Shown: piece by piece, positions 1-12,300 of the stretch
Layout of the letters: every line of letters begins with the position of its first letter
Numbering within the stretch: the stretch's first letter is position 1
Source: Labia minor
Taxonomy: Eukaryota; Arthropoda; Insecta; Dermaptera; Spongiphoridae
Direction of reading: 5' to 3'
DNA length: 64,000 bases
Assembly (NCBI GenBank): GCA_963082975.1
Contig: OY720346.1
Span: forward strand, 41,877,787-41,941,786
Translations under genes and position numbers: made by a program
The notes under the pieces: model-generated
Database searches by the model: none
The model's input: the letters and a program-made list of their open reading frames with translations, nothing else
What the model was told of the DNA's origin: nothing

Positions 1-386
1 AATGCTAGGGTTTTTTTGCGAAATGAGGTCAAAAAAATCAGTTTTTTTTTTAATTTTATTTTTAATATTGATAAATTAAAAATCATAATATAAACTTAAA
101 AAAACATACAAAATTGAAAAACGTTATGTTTTTAAAAAATTGGAGTGTCTCCACTCAACTAAAAATTTGAATTAGGTAAATTAATTTATATTATTGTAAC
201 AAAGGGGCCAGAGTGCAGGTAGAATGCCTGCAATGGTCTCTTTCAAAAGGGGTCATAATAATTAGACAATATACTTTTGAAAAAATTATTTAAGTGCTTA
301 CATGTTTTCATAAAGCGAGAAGTCAACGTGAAAGTACATACGAAAATGAAATGAAGGTTATTTCGTCACTTTATGTAATCGTTGAT

Positions 387-1081
387 GGTAATTTCGTCAT
401 AATTACATGTAATCTCGTCACTCACATTTTACTACTTAGAATTCCTTCTGCTCTAAAATCTAATGGGCAAAAAAAGAAACTATTCATTCAGCTGAATCAA
501 AATGAAATTTTAATATAAGTTAAATACATTTAAATACAATTAAATTTCATATAATCTAATCTAATTTAAAAAATGTGAAAGTTCATCCACCATGTATACA
601 TTTCGCATCTTACTGATTTTCTTTGGAGTGTTTATGTGACCAATAATTCCATTCCAAGGGTAGGGCAGTATGTCTGGGCTATCCGGCCACTTCCACAGTC
701 GGCCTGCCCTTTGCATTGATGTTATGGTCGCCTCTTCTGTACCTAAAGCAATAATGTTTCCTGGGTTGTATTTTCCATCATATTTAAAAACGACATATTC
801 GTAAACATATTTTTTCACAGGTTGCCAGCCTTTTGTTTCCTTCGATTCTTCGTCGGTCTCGTGCAAAACACTCTCTCCGGATGTTACATCTACCCTACTC
901 TCAGAGCTTAATTTTCTTCCAAAATTTCTGGAATCAGTATCAATAAGAAAAATTTAAATTAATAAGTTATTCAAATAGGCATTACTGAGTTATGTTGCGA
1001 AAAGTCAATTAGCATATATGAAAACTAACATGGCAGCATAAGGGAACGTGCACAAAAATGGCTTATGGTGACGAAATTACC
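387..1081. mobile_element. possible DNA transposon remnant bounded by short inverted repeats
   Basis: The 13-mer GGTAATTTCGTCA at 387-399 recurs as a perfect inverted copy at 1069-1081, and the bases beyond it also partly match. A further similar motif lies at 358-371. The pair encloses the coding exon at 561-927. I see no convincing target-site duplication, so the repeats may instead be an older element's subterminal repeats. The link between exon and repeats is inference. Confidence 0.35.
561..927 (-). CDS. C-terminal exon of an unrecognised protein (about 121 residues, partial)
   Basis: A minus-strand reading frame runs to a TAG at 561-563. It is open upstream to a good 3' splice site (polypyrimidine-poor but ending CAG at 930-928), entering in phase 2. 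The encoded segment has an acidic, charged start (ETDEESKETK), then a compact domain with many aromatics and the pattern ...YVVFKYDGKYNPG... followed by a WKWPDSPDILPYPW block. I recognise this G-K-x-Y-P-G / WKWP arrangement as a C-terminal module seen in uncharacterised insect proteins, some linked to transposons, but cannot name it. The GC content is higher than in the flanks, as expected for coding DNA. No upstream exon is found in the next 3 kb, and inverted repeats flank the exon, so it may be a captured or transposon-encoded fragment rather than part of a live host gene. Confidence 0.45.
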
Positions 1082-1089
1082 CTCCTCTA

Positions 1090-2340
1090 CCTTAAGCTGA
1101 TTGTAAATAGAAAATAAATTTGAAAAAAAAAGAAATTTATTTTACATTTATAATATAGATTATATTTTACAACATAATTTTTATTAATATCTATTTATTT
1201 ATTTAATGACTGGATCTATAGTATATAAAAGAATGCATATTTTTTATGTATTTATTTATTTTTTATTATTTACCAACGTATACATTTCTTTATTCATTAA
1301 ATACAATGAGTTGTCAATCAACAATACATATACTTCTAAGACAATTTTCATCTCCTTTATTTTCCTCTCTCAAAATGGTTAATTTCTTCAATATACCTAC
1401 TTATCTCTAAATCCACTTTCATATATTTTTTCACATACATTTATTCTAAATATCTTTTGGTTGATTATAACAGACAAGTAAAAATGTCATGACAATTGGA
1501 ATTATTTTTCAAGGAAGCTAAAACTTTTTATTTATTTATTTTAAGAAAAAAAATATTTAATAAACTTATATATATATACATATATATATATGTATGAACA
1601 CAAAAACAAACAAAAAAAAAATTAGAATATATAATATATATGAAAAAATAAAAGTTTATTTTATACAAATTTGTTTTTTTTTCTTTGTTTTATTTTTAAT
1701 AGAAATATCAATATACATTCTTCACTTCTGATGTTGGTATGTGAACTGTAAATATAGCTAAAGCTATATATTGGAAATCTATATGATAGGCTGGGAAAAA
1801 AAAGAATATCTAATTAAATTTTCATCAAAATAAACTTTTTTTTTACTGACTAAAAAGTTTTAATAGAATATGTCTAAAAGTTTATATAATATCGATAGAT
1901 ACTATTCATAATAATTGAAATAATAATAATAATAATATAAAGCTATTTTTAAATAAAAATCTTATTTTTTTCTTAAATAAAGCTGGAATTTTTTCTGATA
2001 TGAATATATATGTTAATGCATATAATATAATTTCAAAATATGCTTATGATTATGATGTATTTAAAGTTTAATAAATATTAACTATAAATTACAATACAAT
2101 AAAAAAATATATACCTACATATTCTTTCTACGTTACGAACTGAATCTATTTTAGCCTAAAATTCTGATTCATAATTAATCTTTTATTGTATTTTAAATAT
2201 CACTTATACTAAAAGTGAAAATGAATTTATATCAATTTCTGTTGGTCCTCCAAAAATGTTTTTAAATTTTTAATTATTTATTTTAACTTTTAGATTCATA
2301 TATAATAATTTGATCTATTTCTAACGACAAAAAATATTAT
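1090..2340. other. AT-rich intergenic DNA, nothing recognised
   Basis: Simple AT-rich sequence with short TA and poly-A/T runs (for example 1566-1592). No open frame of note, no repeat family recognised. Confidence 0.5.
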
Positions 2341-2353
2341 AATGGCTTATATT

Positions 2354-2895
2354 AAGGTATATTTGAAGAATGTAAGGATAACCACAATACAGCGTCTTTT
2401 TGATAATTTAATTTAATTATTAAAAATTTGAAATCTATTATTGTGTTATTATTGTTGTTATTCAAATTATTATATTTTTGTCATTGTAATTATTATAATT
2501 TTAACATTTGTCTATCTGAAAAATGAGATGAAATACATCTTAAATAAATAATATATTATTTTAAGGTATATTTGAAGAATGTAAGGATCATTTTCGTGTT
2601 GAAAGTATCAAAAAATACTTTGTAAACTACCATTTCCTGTTTCCGGATATACACCAAAAGTTGATGAATTCATGCTACAGATGCATTAAGTAAATATACC
2701 AAATTTTATCAAAGTCCGTTGAGCCGTTCATGCTATAAACGTCTATATGGACACACAATGGACAGAAGGACAGTCATCATGCTAAAAATATTTTTTTCTG
2801 TTAATAAAATGCATGATTCGTGGAGAATATAAAAATCTCCACATATGAAATAATACCTTTCCTTCCTATCGTCGGTCGGTAAAAATGATCTTTTA
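2354..2895 (-). repeat. degenerate Helentron-like (HINE) repeat, partial
   Basis: Positions 2625-2885 read as a diverged reverse-orientation copy of the family at 20498-21090. Shared blocks include the ACCAAAAGTTGATGAATTCA stretch, the TGAGCCGTTCATGCT block, GGACAGAAGGACAG (decayed GTCC microsatellite) and the terminal TCGTCGGTCGGTAA. A 26-bp direct repeat beginning AAGGTATATTTGAAG occurs at 2354 and 2565, so two fragments may sit side by side. Another short end (CCGGTCGGTAA) is at 3262-3272. Confidence 0.6.
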
Positions 2896-3862
2896 TATCA
2901 AAATCATTACCATCATTCATAAAGGAAAACATCATAAATATTGTCATTTTAAAGTGCTTTATTCCTTACAATATGTCGACCCCCTCCCATAAAAATGTTA
3001 CATTTTCTTCATTACCCTTTATAATTTCTAGTGAAAATTAAAATAAACAAAATCTTTTGATAATTTAATTTATTATTTAGTAGTTTCTACAAAGTTGATT
3101 AAAATTATGTAAATAAAACATAATTAATTAAAGTTTTATTGTGTCATCATATCATCTTTACCTTTCTTTCTTTCTCCACCCCCGCCCTACTTGACACTAT
3201 AAAATTATTTAGGGGATATAACCAAACAATTCCAAAATAAAACAATACCTTTCCTTCCTATAGCCGGTCGGTAATAACTAAATTATTGATTTTATATAAT
3301 TTATTTTTATTACATCTTTATTTATATATTATCTAGTTTTATTTTTATCATTTAAGTATTTTTAGAAAATAAATAATATTTATATGTATAAATAAATATT
3401 TTTTTGTCAACCTAAGAAAAAAAAATAGATGATTACCTGTCATTTCAAATGATTAATATTAGTATATCAAAATTAATATTATTTATAATTTATTATTTTA
3501 GAAAACATTATTATTCATTTTATAACTTGTTATTCAAATAATTTGATGGGATGATTAATACAATTCATTACTAATTACTTAAAAATACTTTCAATTTTTT
3601 TTTATAAGTCAATTTATTACTAAAGAATATAAGCATAAGAATATATATTTATATTATCTGGGGAGTTGATTATCTGATTAGAATTTTTCCTATTTAATTT
3701 TCATTTTTTTTTTTTTGTAATTTTTTTTTTTTTGTTTTTTTTTTTTGTTTTTTTTTTTGTTTAATGGATTTAAAATTGAAAAATGCTCATGCAAATTGGA
3801 ATTTGCCTAGATTGATTGATGCCTATTCATTTTCATGTTTTGTTAGCTTTTAAAAATTACAG

Positions 3863-3999
3863 GAAATTACACTGGATATGATGACGTGGATGGTGTTGGT
3901 ATTGCTGAAAAGCATAGCAGGTTGTTGTTCAATACATTCCCATTTCATGCGGAGGGCCGAATCCTATTGGGCCAAGTTGTTGCGGCCAAGTTCAATTAA
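3863..3999 (+). CDS. isolated exon-like coding island, last exon of an unknown gene
   Basis: A 137-bp island of clearly higher GC follows a plausible acceptor (TTTTAAAAATTACAG, AG at 3861-3862). In phase 1 it gives 45 residues ending at TAA 3997-3999, starting (x)NYTGYDDVDGVGIAEKHSRL and rich in Gly/Asp, then FNTFPFHAEGR and a hydrophobic LLGQVV. A second frame through the same island is open longer (3878-4063) but has a less protein-like composition. I do not recognise the family. It could be the terminal exon of a plus-strand gene starting left of the window, or a pseudo-exon. Downstream, 4064-4180 has a pyrimidine-rich stretch compatible with 3' UTR. Confidence 0.35.
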
Positions 4000-4339
4000 T
4001 CGACGAAACGGCCATGCAATAAAACGCCATTCTAACACGAGGAATATTGCTCTTCCACTGTGAACAACGACCCTCTGTCTCCACACACCATCCAACCTTG
4101 CCTTTATCTATCCCTCTCATCCATACAACCTCTTCCCCAATTCCTAGGAAAAGATCTAATAAAGTAATAAAAGACACCAGGAGGGGTTGGAAATAAATTA
4201 AAATTATTTTATTTCGAGAAATATGTTTTTTCTCTCTATCACTGATGTTGTTCTCTCTTGTTTATGTGGATTGCAATTTTTCACTGTATATTTAATATAT
4301 ATTATTAATAAATCTTATAAAATTATATATATATATATA

Positions 4340-4640
4340 TATATTTGTATATTTTTGAAATATTAAACCGCTCAAAGGATTTTTTTGAAATTCACACCAT
4401 AGATAATTTTCATAAAGACAAATCAATCTCTATTGATTTCAGCCTCCTTAATTTAAAATAGGAAATTAATTTAAATGACTTCAGCAACTACGTCAGACAG
4501 CGGTTCCTTAAATACAAAATATTATAAATATAAATAAAATCAAATTACGAAATATATATTATGTTATATTCATGTTCTTTTAAATTATTTGAACAGCGGC
4601 TCGGTGAACCAGATACTATATATAAATATATAGCCTAATA
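4340..4640 (+). repeat. diverged copy of hairpin-ended interspersed repeat R3
   Basis: ACCGCTCAAAGGATTTTTTTGAAATTCACAC and the following 100 bp align by eye with the R3 family at 32645-32760 (ACCGCTCTAACGATTTTTTT...). The copy ends near a GGCTCGGTGAACCAG block at about 4597-4611, resembling the R3 terminal hairpin. Confidence 0.45.
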
Positions 4641-4958
4641 GTTATAAATAGAAGACCAAAGAACGAAATAAGAATTATTACCACTATGTAAAACCCAAAT
4701 TGCTTTTGTTTGTAAAGATAATTAAAGCAATTGCTATTTTCTTAGTTTCACCTGAACCTCATTTAATGCTGATCTCAATTTCTCTTCTATTCTCACACCC
4801 TCTCCAAAATCCAATAACATTTCAACTATAGTATTTATTATAAATCTAACATTTCTTTATTTCTATTTAAAAAATAAAAATGATACATATAATGTACCTA
4901 TTTGAAATTTTCCATCAAAAATATCTTTTTTTTTTTAATTTTAAGAATATACCTATTA

Positions 4959-5457
4959 CGAGAACAGATCAATAAGTCCGTGTCTTTTTGAATGAAACAA
5001 AGGTTTATGGATAAAAAATTATTTTATTCTTCAGCTTAGTCTCCCTTGAGCTCTATACACTTCGTCCATCGGTTTTTTATCCCTTCCTAAAAATAAGATT
5101 TTTTGAGGACATCAAAATAGATTTGATGTGAAATGATTCAATCGTTGTAGTCAAATCGATTTCCGCCAAGCCATTTCTTCAGGTTTGGAAACATGAAATT
5201 GTAACTCGAGGTTAAATCCGGAGAATAGGGCGGATGAGAGAGCAATTCGTATCCCAATTCATGGTTTTTCATGGAAATTCTCTTTTTCCATTTTATTCTT
5301 AAATCACGAGGTAGTCTGCTATTAATGGATATCAAACAAAAACTAAAAAACTCATCTGGTTCAAATTCGACATGTGTCAGTTGATAATCTGACATGAGCA
5401 GTGTTGTCATTTGATTTAAGAGAAGGAAAATTCAAAAAGACACGGACTTCTTGACCT
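4959..5457 (-). mobile_element. internally deleted mariner element with transposase C-terminus
   Basis: Terminal inverted repeats: TCAATAAGTCCGTGTCTTTT at about 4969-4988 and its near-inverse AAAAGACACGGACTTCTTGA at about 5434-5454. The minus-strand frame 5138-5410 still encodes the end of a mariner transposase, recognisable by HPPYSPDLTSSYNFMFPNLK followed by LGGNRF. The N-terminal DNA-binding part and first catalytic residues are missing, so it is non-autonomous. Confidence 0.8.
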
Positions 5458-5485
5458 ATATATATAAAATTTATTTAATTTTTAC

Positions 5486-6670
5486 CGACGGACGATAGTA
5501 AGGGAGGTATTGTTTTCACATCAAATTTCACATGTGGAGATTTTTACATATCTCCACGAATCATGTATTTTCTTAACAGAAAAAAGTTGACCTGTGGCCA
5601 GGTCCGAACCGACCGACGGTTTGAAATAAATTAATTTCCAGCTACAGAAACAATTTCAAATAATTTTAATATATCTATTAATGTAATGAAAAACATGGAT
5701 ATAACATAAATATTTTTTATTTTATTTTATTTATAATATATATGTAATACCAGGCTGTGACGTCATGAATGGCTGGATGACGTCATATAATTTTAAATTA
5801 AGAAAAAACTAATAAAGATGATTTTTCTCGAGGATAAAACCAATACAAAGTGCATGATGATTCGTGGTGATAAGTAAAAAAATCTCATGTGAAATTTGGT
5901 GTGAAAATCCTTCCCTTCCTATCGTCGATCGCTAATACTACCACTTCCGGTTTCCGGATTTGCACCAAAAGTTGATCAATTCATCCCACTGATGCATTAA
6001 GTAAATATACCAAATTTCATCAAAATCGGTTGAGCCGTTCAGGCTGTACACATCTATACGGACGGACAGACGGACGGACGGACAGACATCATGCTAAAAA
6101 TACTTTTTTCTGTTAAGAAAATGCATGATTCGTGGAGATATGTAAAAATCTCCACATGTGAAATTTGGTGTGAAAACAATACCTCCCTTACTATCGTCGG
6201 TCGGTAAAAAGTATTTTTAGCATGATGCCTGTCCGTCCGTATAGATGTGTACAGCCTGAACGGCTCAACGGATTTTGATGAAATTTGGTATATTTACTTA
6301 ATGCATCAGTGGGATGAATTGATCAACTTTTGGTGCAAATCCGGAAACCAGAAGTGGTAATATTAGCGATCGACGATAGGAAGGGAAGGGTTATTTTCAC
6401 ACCAAATTTCACATGAGGAGATTTTTTTACATATCTCCACGAATCATGCACTTTGAATTGGCTTTTTCCTCGAGAAAAATCATCTTCATTATTTTTTTCT
6501 TAATTTAAAATTAGATGACGTCACCCAGTCCTTCATGACGTCACGGCCACAGCGCCTCCTTATATCTTATCTTATTAGATAATAGATACATTAAAATTAT
6601 TTGAAATTGTTTCTGTAGCTGGAAATTAATTTATTATTAACCGTCGGTCGGACCTGGCCACAGGTCAACT
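5486..6670. mobile_element. Helentron-like (HINE) element interrupted by a reverse copy of itself
   Basis: A plus copy starts at ACCGACGGACGATAG (about 5488), breaks at about 5580 inside its CTTAACAGAAAAAA motif, and resumes at about 6205 with AAAGTATTTTTAGC, running to the 3' hairpin near 6640-6665. The break is filled by a complete minus-oriented copy of the same family (about 5581-6204: hairpin GACCTG-GCCA-CAGGTC end first, TCGTCGGTCGGTA end last). Both copies carry the GTCC/GGAC microsatellite, paired TGACGTCA motifs and the GATGCATTAAGTAAATATAC block. A short non-autonomous element with a GTCY microsatellite, subterminal inverted CGGTCGGT repeats, a 3' hairpin and insertion in T-runs fits Helentron-associated interspersed elements (DINE-like). 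Confidence 0.75.
5758..5785. promoter_or_regulatory. paired CRE-like TGACGTCA sites inside HINE copy
   Basis: Two palindromic TGACGTCA octamers (5758-5765, 5778-5785) lie exactly 20 bp apart start to start. The same pair with the same spacing recurs at 6516/6536 and 20889/20909. The octamer is the full consensus site for CREB/ATF bZIP factors. Function here is unknown. Confidence 0.5.
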
Positions 6671-6674
6671 TATT

Positions 6675-7640
6675 TTCATTATTTTCATTTCTAAATTTTT
6701 TCATTTTAATTTATTTTAATAAATAAATCATTCTCTTTTATATTATATTTTTATATACTTACTCGTTTAATTTATAATAAATGTGATTATTATTGTTAAA
6801 ATTCTCTCTTGATTTTATTAATAAAATCATTGTTTGTTTGTTTTATGTTTCCCATTAAAATTTATAATTCCATTTATAAATTTATCTTATTATTACTTTT
6901 TTTGTTTTCTTTTTTAGATAAGCATTTTATGAGATTTGAATGAAGTATGAAAAAAAATCTATTTTCATACAATATTGTAAAGATTTTTTCTCATCTCATG
7001 GTTTATTTTGTGTTTATATAGTCTATCTAATGGGTCCTATAATAGAAAGCAATTTTATAACTGACAGGTGAAATTATTATTTTTTTTTTTATTATTTTTG
7101 AGAACAAATTAACATTTATTTCTTAATATAAATTCAAGTATGATTTTAGAAAAAAACAAAAATTATTGTATTAACAATAAATTTGGCGTAGATACTTTTA
7201 AATATCAATTTATTTTTATTTTCTTTAATTTAATGGAATAAAAGATAAAACATAAAGTGTTCGATTAAATATATACACTATATATGTAGTGTTTTCAGTT
7301 TCTCAATCAATATAAATTGAATTTTAAATTAAATTTTGGTGTAAGAATAAGAATTTTAGTTTGAGATTTTTCTTATACTGAGATGATAATACTCCTGCCC
7401 TTATATGAAATCATAATTTCTTTATAATATAATAATTCAAATACTTATCTAATATTGAAATATCATATCTTTGATTGATGCTTTTTTACATTCGATTACA
7501 ATGCACAGGTAATTTTATAAATTCTCTTTACTCATTTTTTTACTCATTTTATTTTTTCAAATCAATATTTATTTATTATTTACATTGATAGAACATTAAT
7601 GTATATTTGTATGATTGTTTTTTTTCATAAGAAAAATTAT
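6675..7640. other. AT-rich spacer downstream of CAP gene A
   Basis: No coding potential or recognised repeat. It must contain the 3' UTR and polyadenylation site of gene A (which ends at 7650 on the minus strand), but I cannot fix that site. Confidence 0.4.
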
Positions 7641-7649
7641 AAATTTATA

Positions 7650-9320
7650 TTATTTACATAATTTCGTTGTTTGATCACATGTTGTCCCAGATGGGCAATT
7701 ACTGCATGCTGCTCCTACTTTATACATTGAAGTCCCTATAACGTTACCTCCGGGTCCATAATTACATACATACATTTTATCAAACCAAGACTGAACCTAT
7801 AATAATTAAAAGTAATTTTAATAAATTGATTTGAATCGGTTTATTCATATTCTTACAAATTAAGAAAAAGAAAATTTAATTATTTTGTAATTGGAAAATT
7901 TGAAATTAAAAGGTAAAAAAAATTAATTGTAGATTCTACTTACGTTATTGGTATGAATATATCCACAACCAATTTGATAAGTATCTGCCCAAGCCATTTC
8001 AGTATAATGACCATAATTACTTTCAAACCTATTGATAAATAATTGATTAATTTATACCTATATTTTCAAGTAATGTATTTTTGAAAAAGATAATGCTCTT
8101 TACTTGTACGGGTCGATGTTATTTTTTGAAAAATTTACAACTTCGTCCCACCATGAGGTTGCAGCCCCTTTAAAATCAGGATCATTGCCTCGGTTATTTG
8201 AAGAAGAAAACATGTACACATTTTGACCAATCCATCCATCTGATTGAGATAAAAATTAGTTTAGTTTTTTAAAAATTATTAATGAAGTATGAATGGTGAA
8301 ATTTATATTCATTTATTTTATATTTTTAATTTAATTATTTTTTAATATTTAAATAATGTTGACAGTTTTGAAATTTCTCAATACATTTTAACAGAAATAG
8401 CAGTACTCTTATATCGATATTATTTACATTAATGAATATATATATAATATATAGAAAAGAGAACACCAGTGTTGCTCAGTGTCTTTCTAAACAACATTAA
8501 TATGTTTATCAAAATTAAAGAAATTAATTTTTAATATCATAAAAACAAACTTGTCATTCATTTAAAGTTAAATTGGTATTAAAAATTAAAATCATTAATT
8601 TTGATTGACATATTAATGATGTTTAGAAAGTCGTTTAGCAAGACTGGTGTTCTCTTTTATTCGTCACTATACCTGTATTTCGGCAAGAATCATGTCCAAA
8701 TACACATTGGTCCGCCCATCTTTGTGCAATTGTAGCTAATTCAGCATTCCATTCCTAAAAACAACCAATTAATTTCATCAGAAAATAAAATTAATAAAAT
8801 AAAAAACTATAAAACGAATAAAATTATTATTTTTAGAATAGTAAGAATTTTATTATATTATAACCATTTGACGCATATTTTGAGCACTAGGTTGACCACC
8901 ACCGACACCCCGAGTTTCTTTTCCTTGAGCCAATTTGGACCGTAGATCATTGTGGGCATCTAAAATGACTTGAATATCATTTTCAGAAACACCTCTATAT
9001 AAAATTTGATTACATTGTCCAAGACTATTAACCTATAAATATAAATAAATTAATATTTATTAATTTATAGTCCAATTTAAAATGAATACAATAGAAATTT
9101 GTGTTACTTACTCCTGGATAAATGCACATGGTATGATCTGAACATACACTACAATAATCCCGGCAATCAATTATTGTTGGTAAAATAATTAGCATCAATG
9201 CATATAAAATCTTAATCTGAAATAAATTCAATATAAAAATTATCATACTTTACTAATACAATAACAATAACTACTCATTAAAAGAAAATCCGATAATTGT
9301 ACTTATACATGTATGTTTAT

Positions 9321-9391
<71 letters not shown>

Positions 9392-12300
9392 TATTTTTTA
9401 ATTTACTTTGGGAATTTTTATTGAAAATTTCTTGCGTTTAAATTGTTTTTTTTTTTAATATAAAAATAAATATATACCAGTAATAAAGAAAATATTGCTT
9501 TATAATTTCCATGTTTCTTAATCTATAAAAGTAAACTGAAATATTAGTTTATTTTGTAATATAGTGGAGATATATTGTCTTGGTGTGATGGAGATGTATT
9601 ATATTTGATATATTGAAAATATATTATCTTAGTGTAATGGAAATATATTATTATGTTATCTTTAGAATGTGTGGGAATAGATTATATAAAATACATTATG
9701 TCATAAATTAAGAATGGGTTAGTATAAGAAGAAGGAAGTTGAGTTTGCATTTCATAAGCCGTGGGAAAAATATAATCGTTGTCCACTGATCAAAGGTGAT
9801 CGTTATGTAAGAAAAGAAAGATTACTAATGGGTGCAACGGAGACAGAGGATGAGAGAAGGAGATGGCGAAAGGGGAAGGAGGGGAGGCTCAAGGTGAGAT
9901 GAACCAAAAGCGGCAGAGAGTGTGGCAGGCAGGGAAGAATGTACACGAGAGAATAAGTGATTGAATTATCGATAATTATAAGATGTGTGTGTTAATTTTG
10001 ATCTGTTTAGTGAATCTGTGCTCCTGGCCAGGAAAGTGTGAGTAAAGCAAATTTAATTATATCAAATGCATTTGAATAAATTCGTATGAAATTGATTAAA
10101 TAAATGAATTAATTTGGATAAGATATATTAAATAAGTTAATGTAAAATTGATTGAATAAATAAAGTAAATAATATGAATTATAATTAACCGAATTAATAT
10201 AAAATTAATTAAATAAGCAAGTTGAATTAAATGAGTTATAATTAAAAGAATTAATGTAAAATTGATTGAATAATTAAATTAAATAATATAAATTATAATT
10301 AACTGGATTAATATAAATTTAATAATTGTAACTAAATGAAATAAATTATATTTGAATTAAATTAAATGATGTTTTTAATAAACAATTAACACATTCGTCG
10401 TATATAGGTGGCATGATCTCGTACCTTCTTTCTAGCATTGGTGCAAGTAAGTACGCGGCCCATTACAACTGGTGTCAGGTGTGGGGTTGAGGGTTTAGGG
10501 GTAGAGAGTAAAATAATTAAGCAAAATTTTGAGGATTGCATCGATAAAATTTAATTAAAATGGGAATATTTTGTTAATAGTTTAATTCCTTTCAAACCAA
10601 AGATAAAGTAAAATTCTGAGAGCAGGGATACGGAAATTTGGGAGTATTTAAGTGAGGGAGAGTACGATAAAATTAAACCCTAGACCTGGTGTTTGCTCAA
10701 CATCGAAGTTGAAAGCACCCCCACGAAACATGGAGGAACAGATCCATAATTTGGAACAACAATTAGGACAATTGCAGGCCCAGTTATCAAATCTGACTGG
10801 GGCGGCTGGTCCCGTGGAGGTACGCGTCAATCGAGACCCTAATTGGGGAATAGTGGAGGGGATGTCGCCCTGGACGGGGACAGGACAGATAGACCTATTC
10901 CTCAATAAATTTGAGCAATTGGCCAAAATGGGTAACATACCCGAGGACCAGAGGAGGGAGGTCTTGGAATGGAAGCTGGAGGGAACGGCGTTGAGAGTCG
11001 TCAGAAATTTACCAGGAGATATCACTTGGGAAGGGGTGAAGGAACAACTGAGAGCGAGGTTCAAGCCGGAAGACACGGCCACCCAAAGGATGAGAATGGT
11101 CCTGACTATGGGTCAAACTCCGCAAGAGAGTGCAGCGGATTATCTGGATCGATTACGAGATGCAATGGCCGGAATAGATTGGGCGGGTACAGGAATTACC
11201 CTATTGGCTCGGTTTCTAGAAGGGCTCAGAGGCGAACCGGGTAGACAAGCCCGAGTAGCAGCCCCCACGACCGAGGAAGGAGCCTTACAGATTGCACAAC
11301 GGTGGGAAAAAGAGGGAAGGAATGTCCCGGAAACCCGCTTTACCTACCCATGGAGACGTAGAGACAACACACGGTTCACGAGTAACCCTGCGATTAGGGG
11401 CAGGTGTTACAATTGTAATCGGGAGGGACACATGGCTCGGATGTGCCCCATAAAGAGGGAACCGAATAGTACCATTGGGGGTACAGAGAAAAGAGGGAAC
11501 ATCAAACCCCGTGAAGGATGCTATAGGTGCGGGAGTAGGGAGCACTTTATAAGGCAGTGTCCCCGACCTCCCCAGGTAAAGTGTGTGGCCGAAGAAAACA
11601 TCCATACACAAGTGGCCCCAAAAGAGTTCGGACTCCCTCCGCCCCAAGAGTGAGTCCGAAGAGATTCGGATCTCTCCTGGTAACCGCAATCAACACCAAT
11701 GCGGATAAGGCTACTAGAGTGAGACTGAGTATAGGGGGACGGGAATTGGAGATGCTAGTGGACACGGGGTCGGAAGTGTCGATCTTAAAAGCTCCTATTC
11801 CAGATATCCCTGTAATGGGATATCCGCGAAATGCGTGTGGAGTTACGGGAGATCTGTTGCCCATTAGTGGTCAACAAACGCTTCCGATACTGGTGACGAA
11901 GAGAAGAATCATGCATCCATTCATTATTTGCGATGTACGGATAGCGGGAGATGGGCTCCTGGGAATGGATGTGTTGACCGCTTTGGGAGCGGTGATTGAT
12001 GTGCAGAAAAGGGAGTGCCGTTGGAACGGCACAGCACGAGGTAACGGGAAGGGGAAAAGGGGCGTTGGGAATGGGAGTAATTTGGAGATTATTCCCCTGG
12101 AACGACCTAGAGGAGTAGTCAGCACTGAAACTGATGACACGGAATTTGGAGCCATTAGTGGCATTCCGCCTGTCACCGGGATAGATGAAGTGCAAGAGGA
12201 GGTCGTGAGAGCGCGAGTAATTGGCACTAGAAAAGATGACACGGAATTTGAAGCCATTAGTGGCATTCCGCCTGTCACCGGGGTAGAAGGATTGCCAGAG

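Noticed and set aside
9028..9246. Minus ORF starting at the ATG 9246 as the main start of gene A
   Set aside because: The paralogs place a 3' splice site (TTTCAG) at 9217-9220, so the first 10 codons of this ORF are intron. Kept only as a possible alternative start.
9961..10400. Tandem-like GAATTAATATAAAATTAATT blocks as a CRISPR or satellite array
   Set aside because: Irregular AT-rich internal repeats of the LTR, without constant units and spacers.
10652..10729. Extending gag upstream to 10652
   Set aside because: The extension begins with GTG just after an in-frame TAA and contains no ATG before 10730. The ATG at 10730 has a good context.
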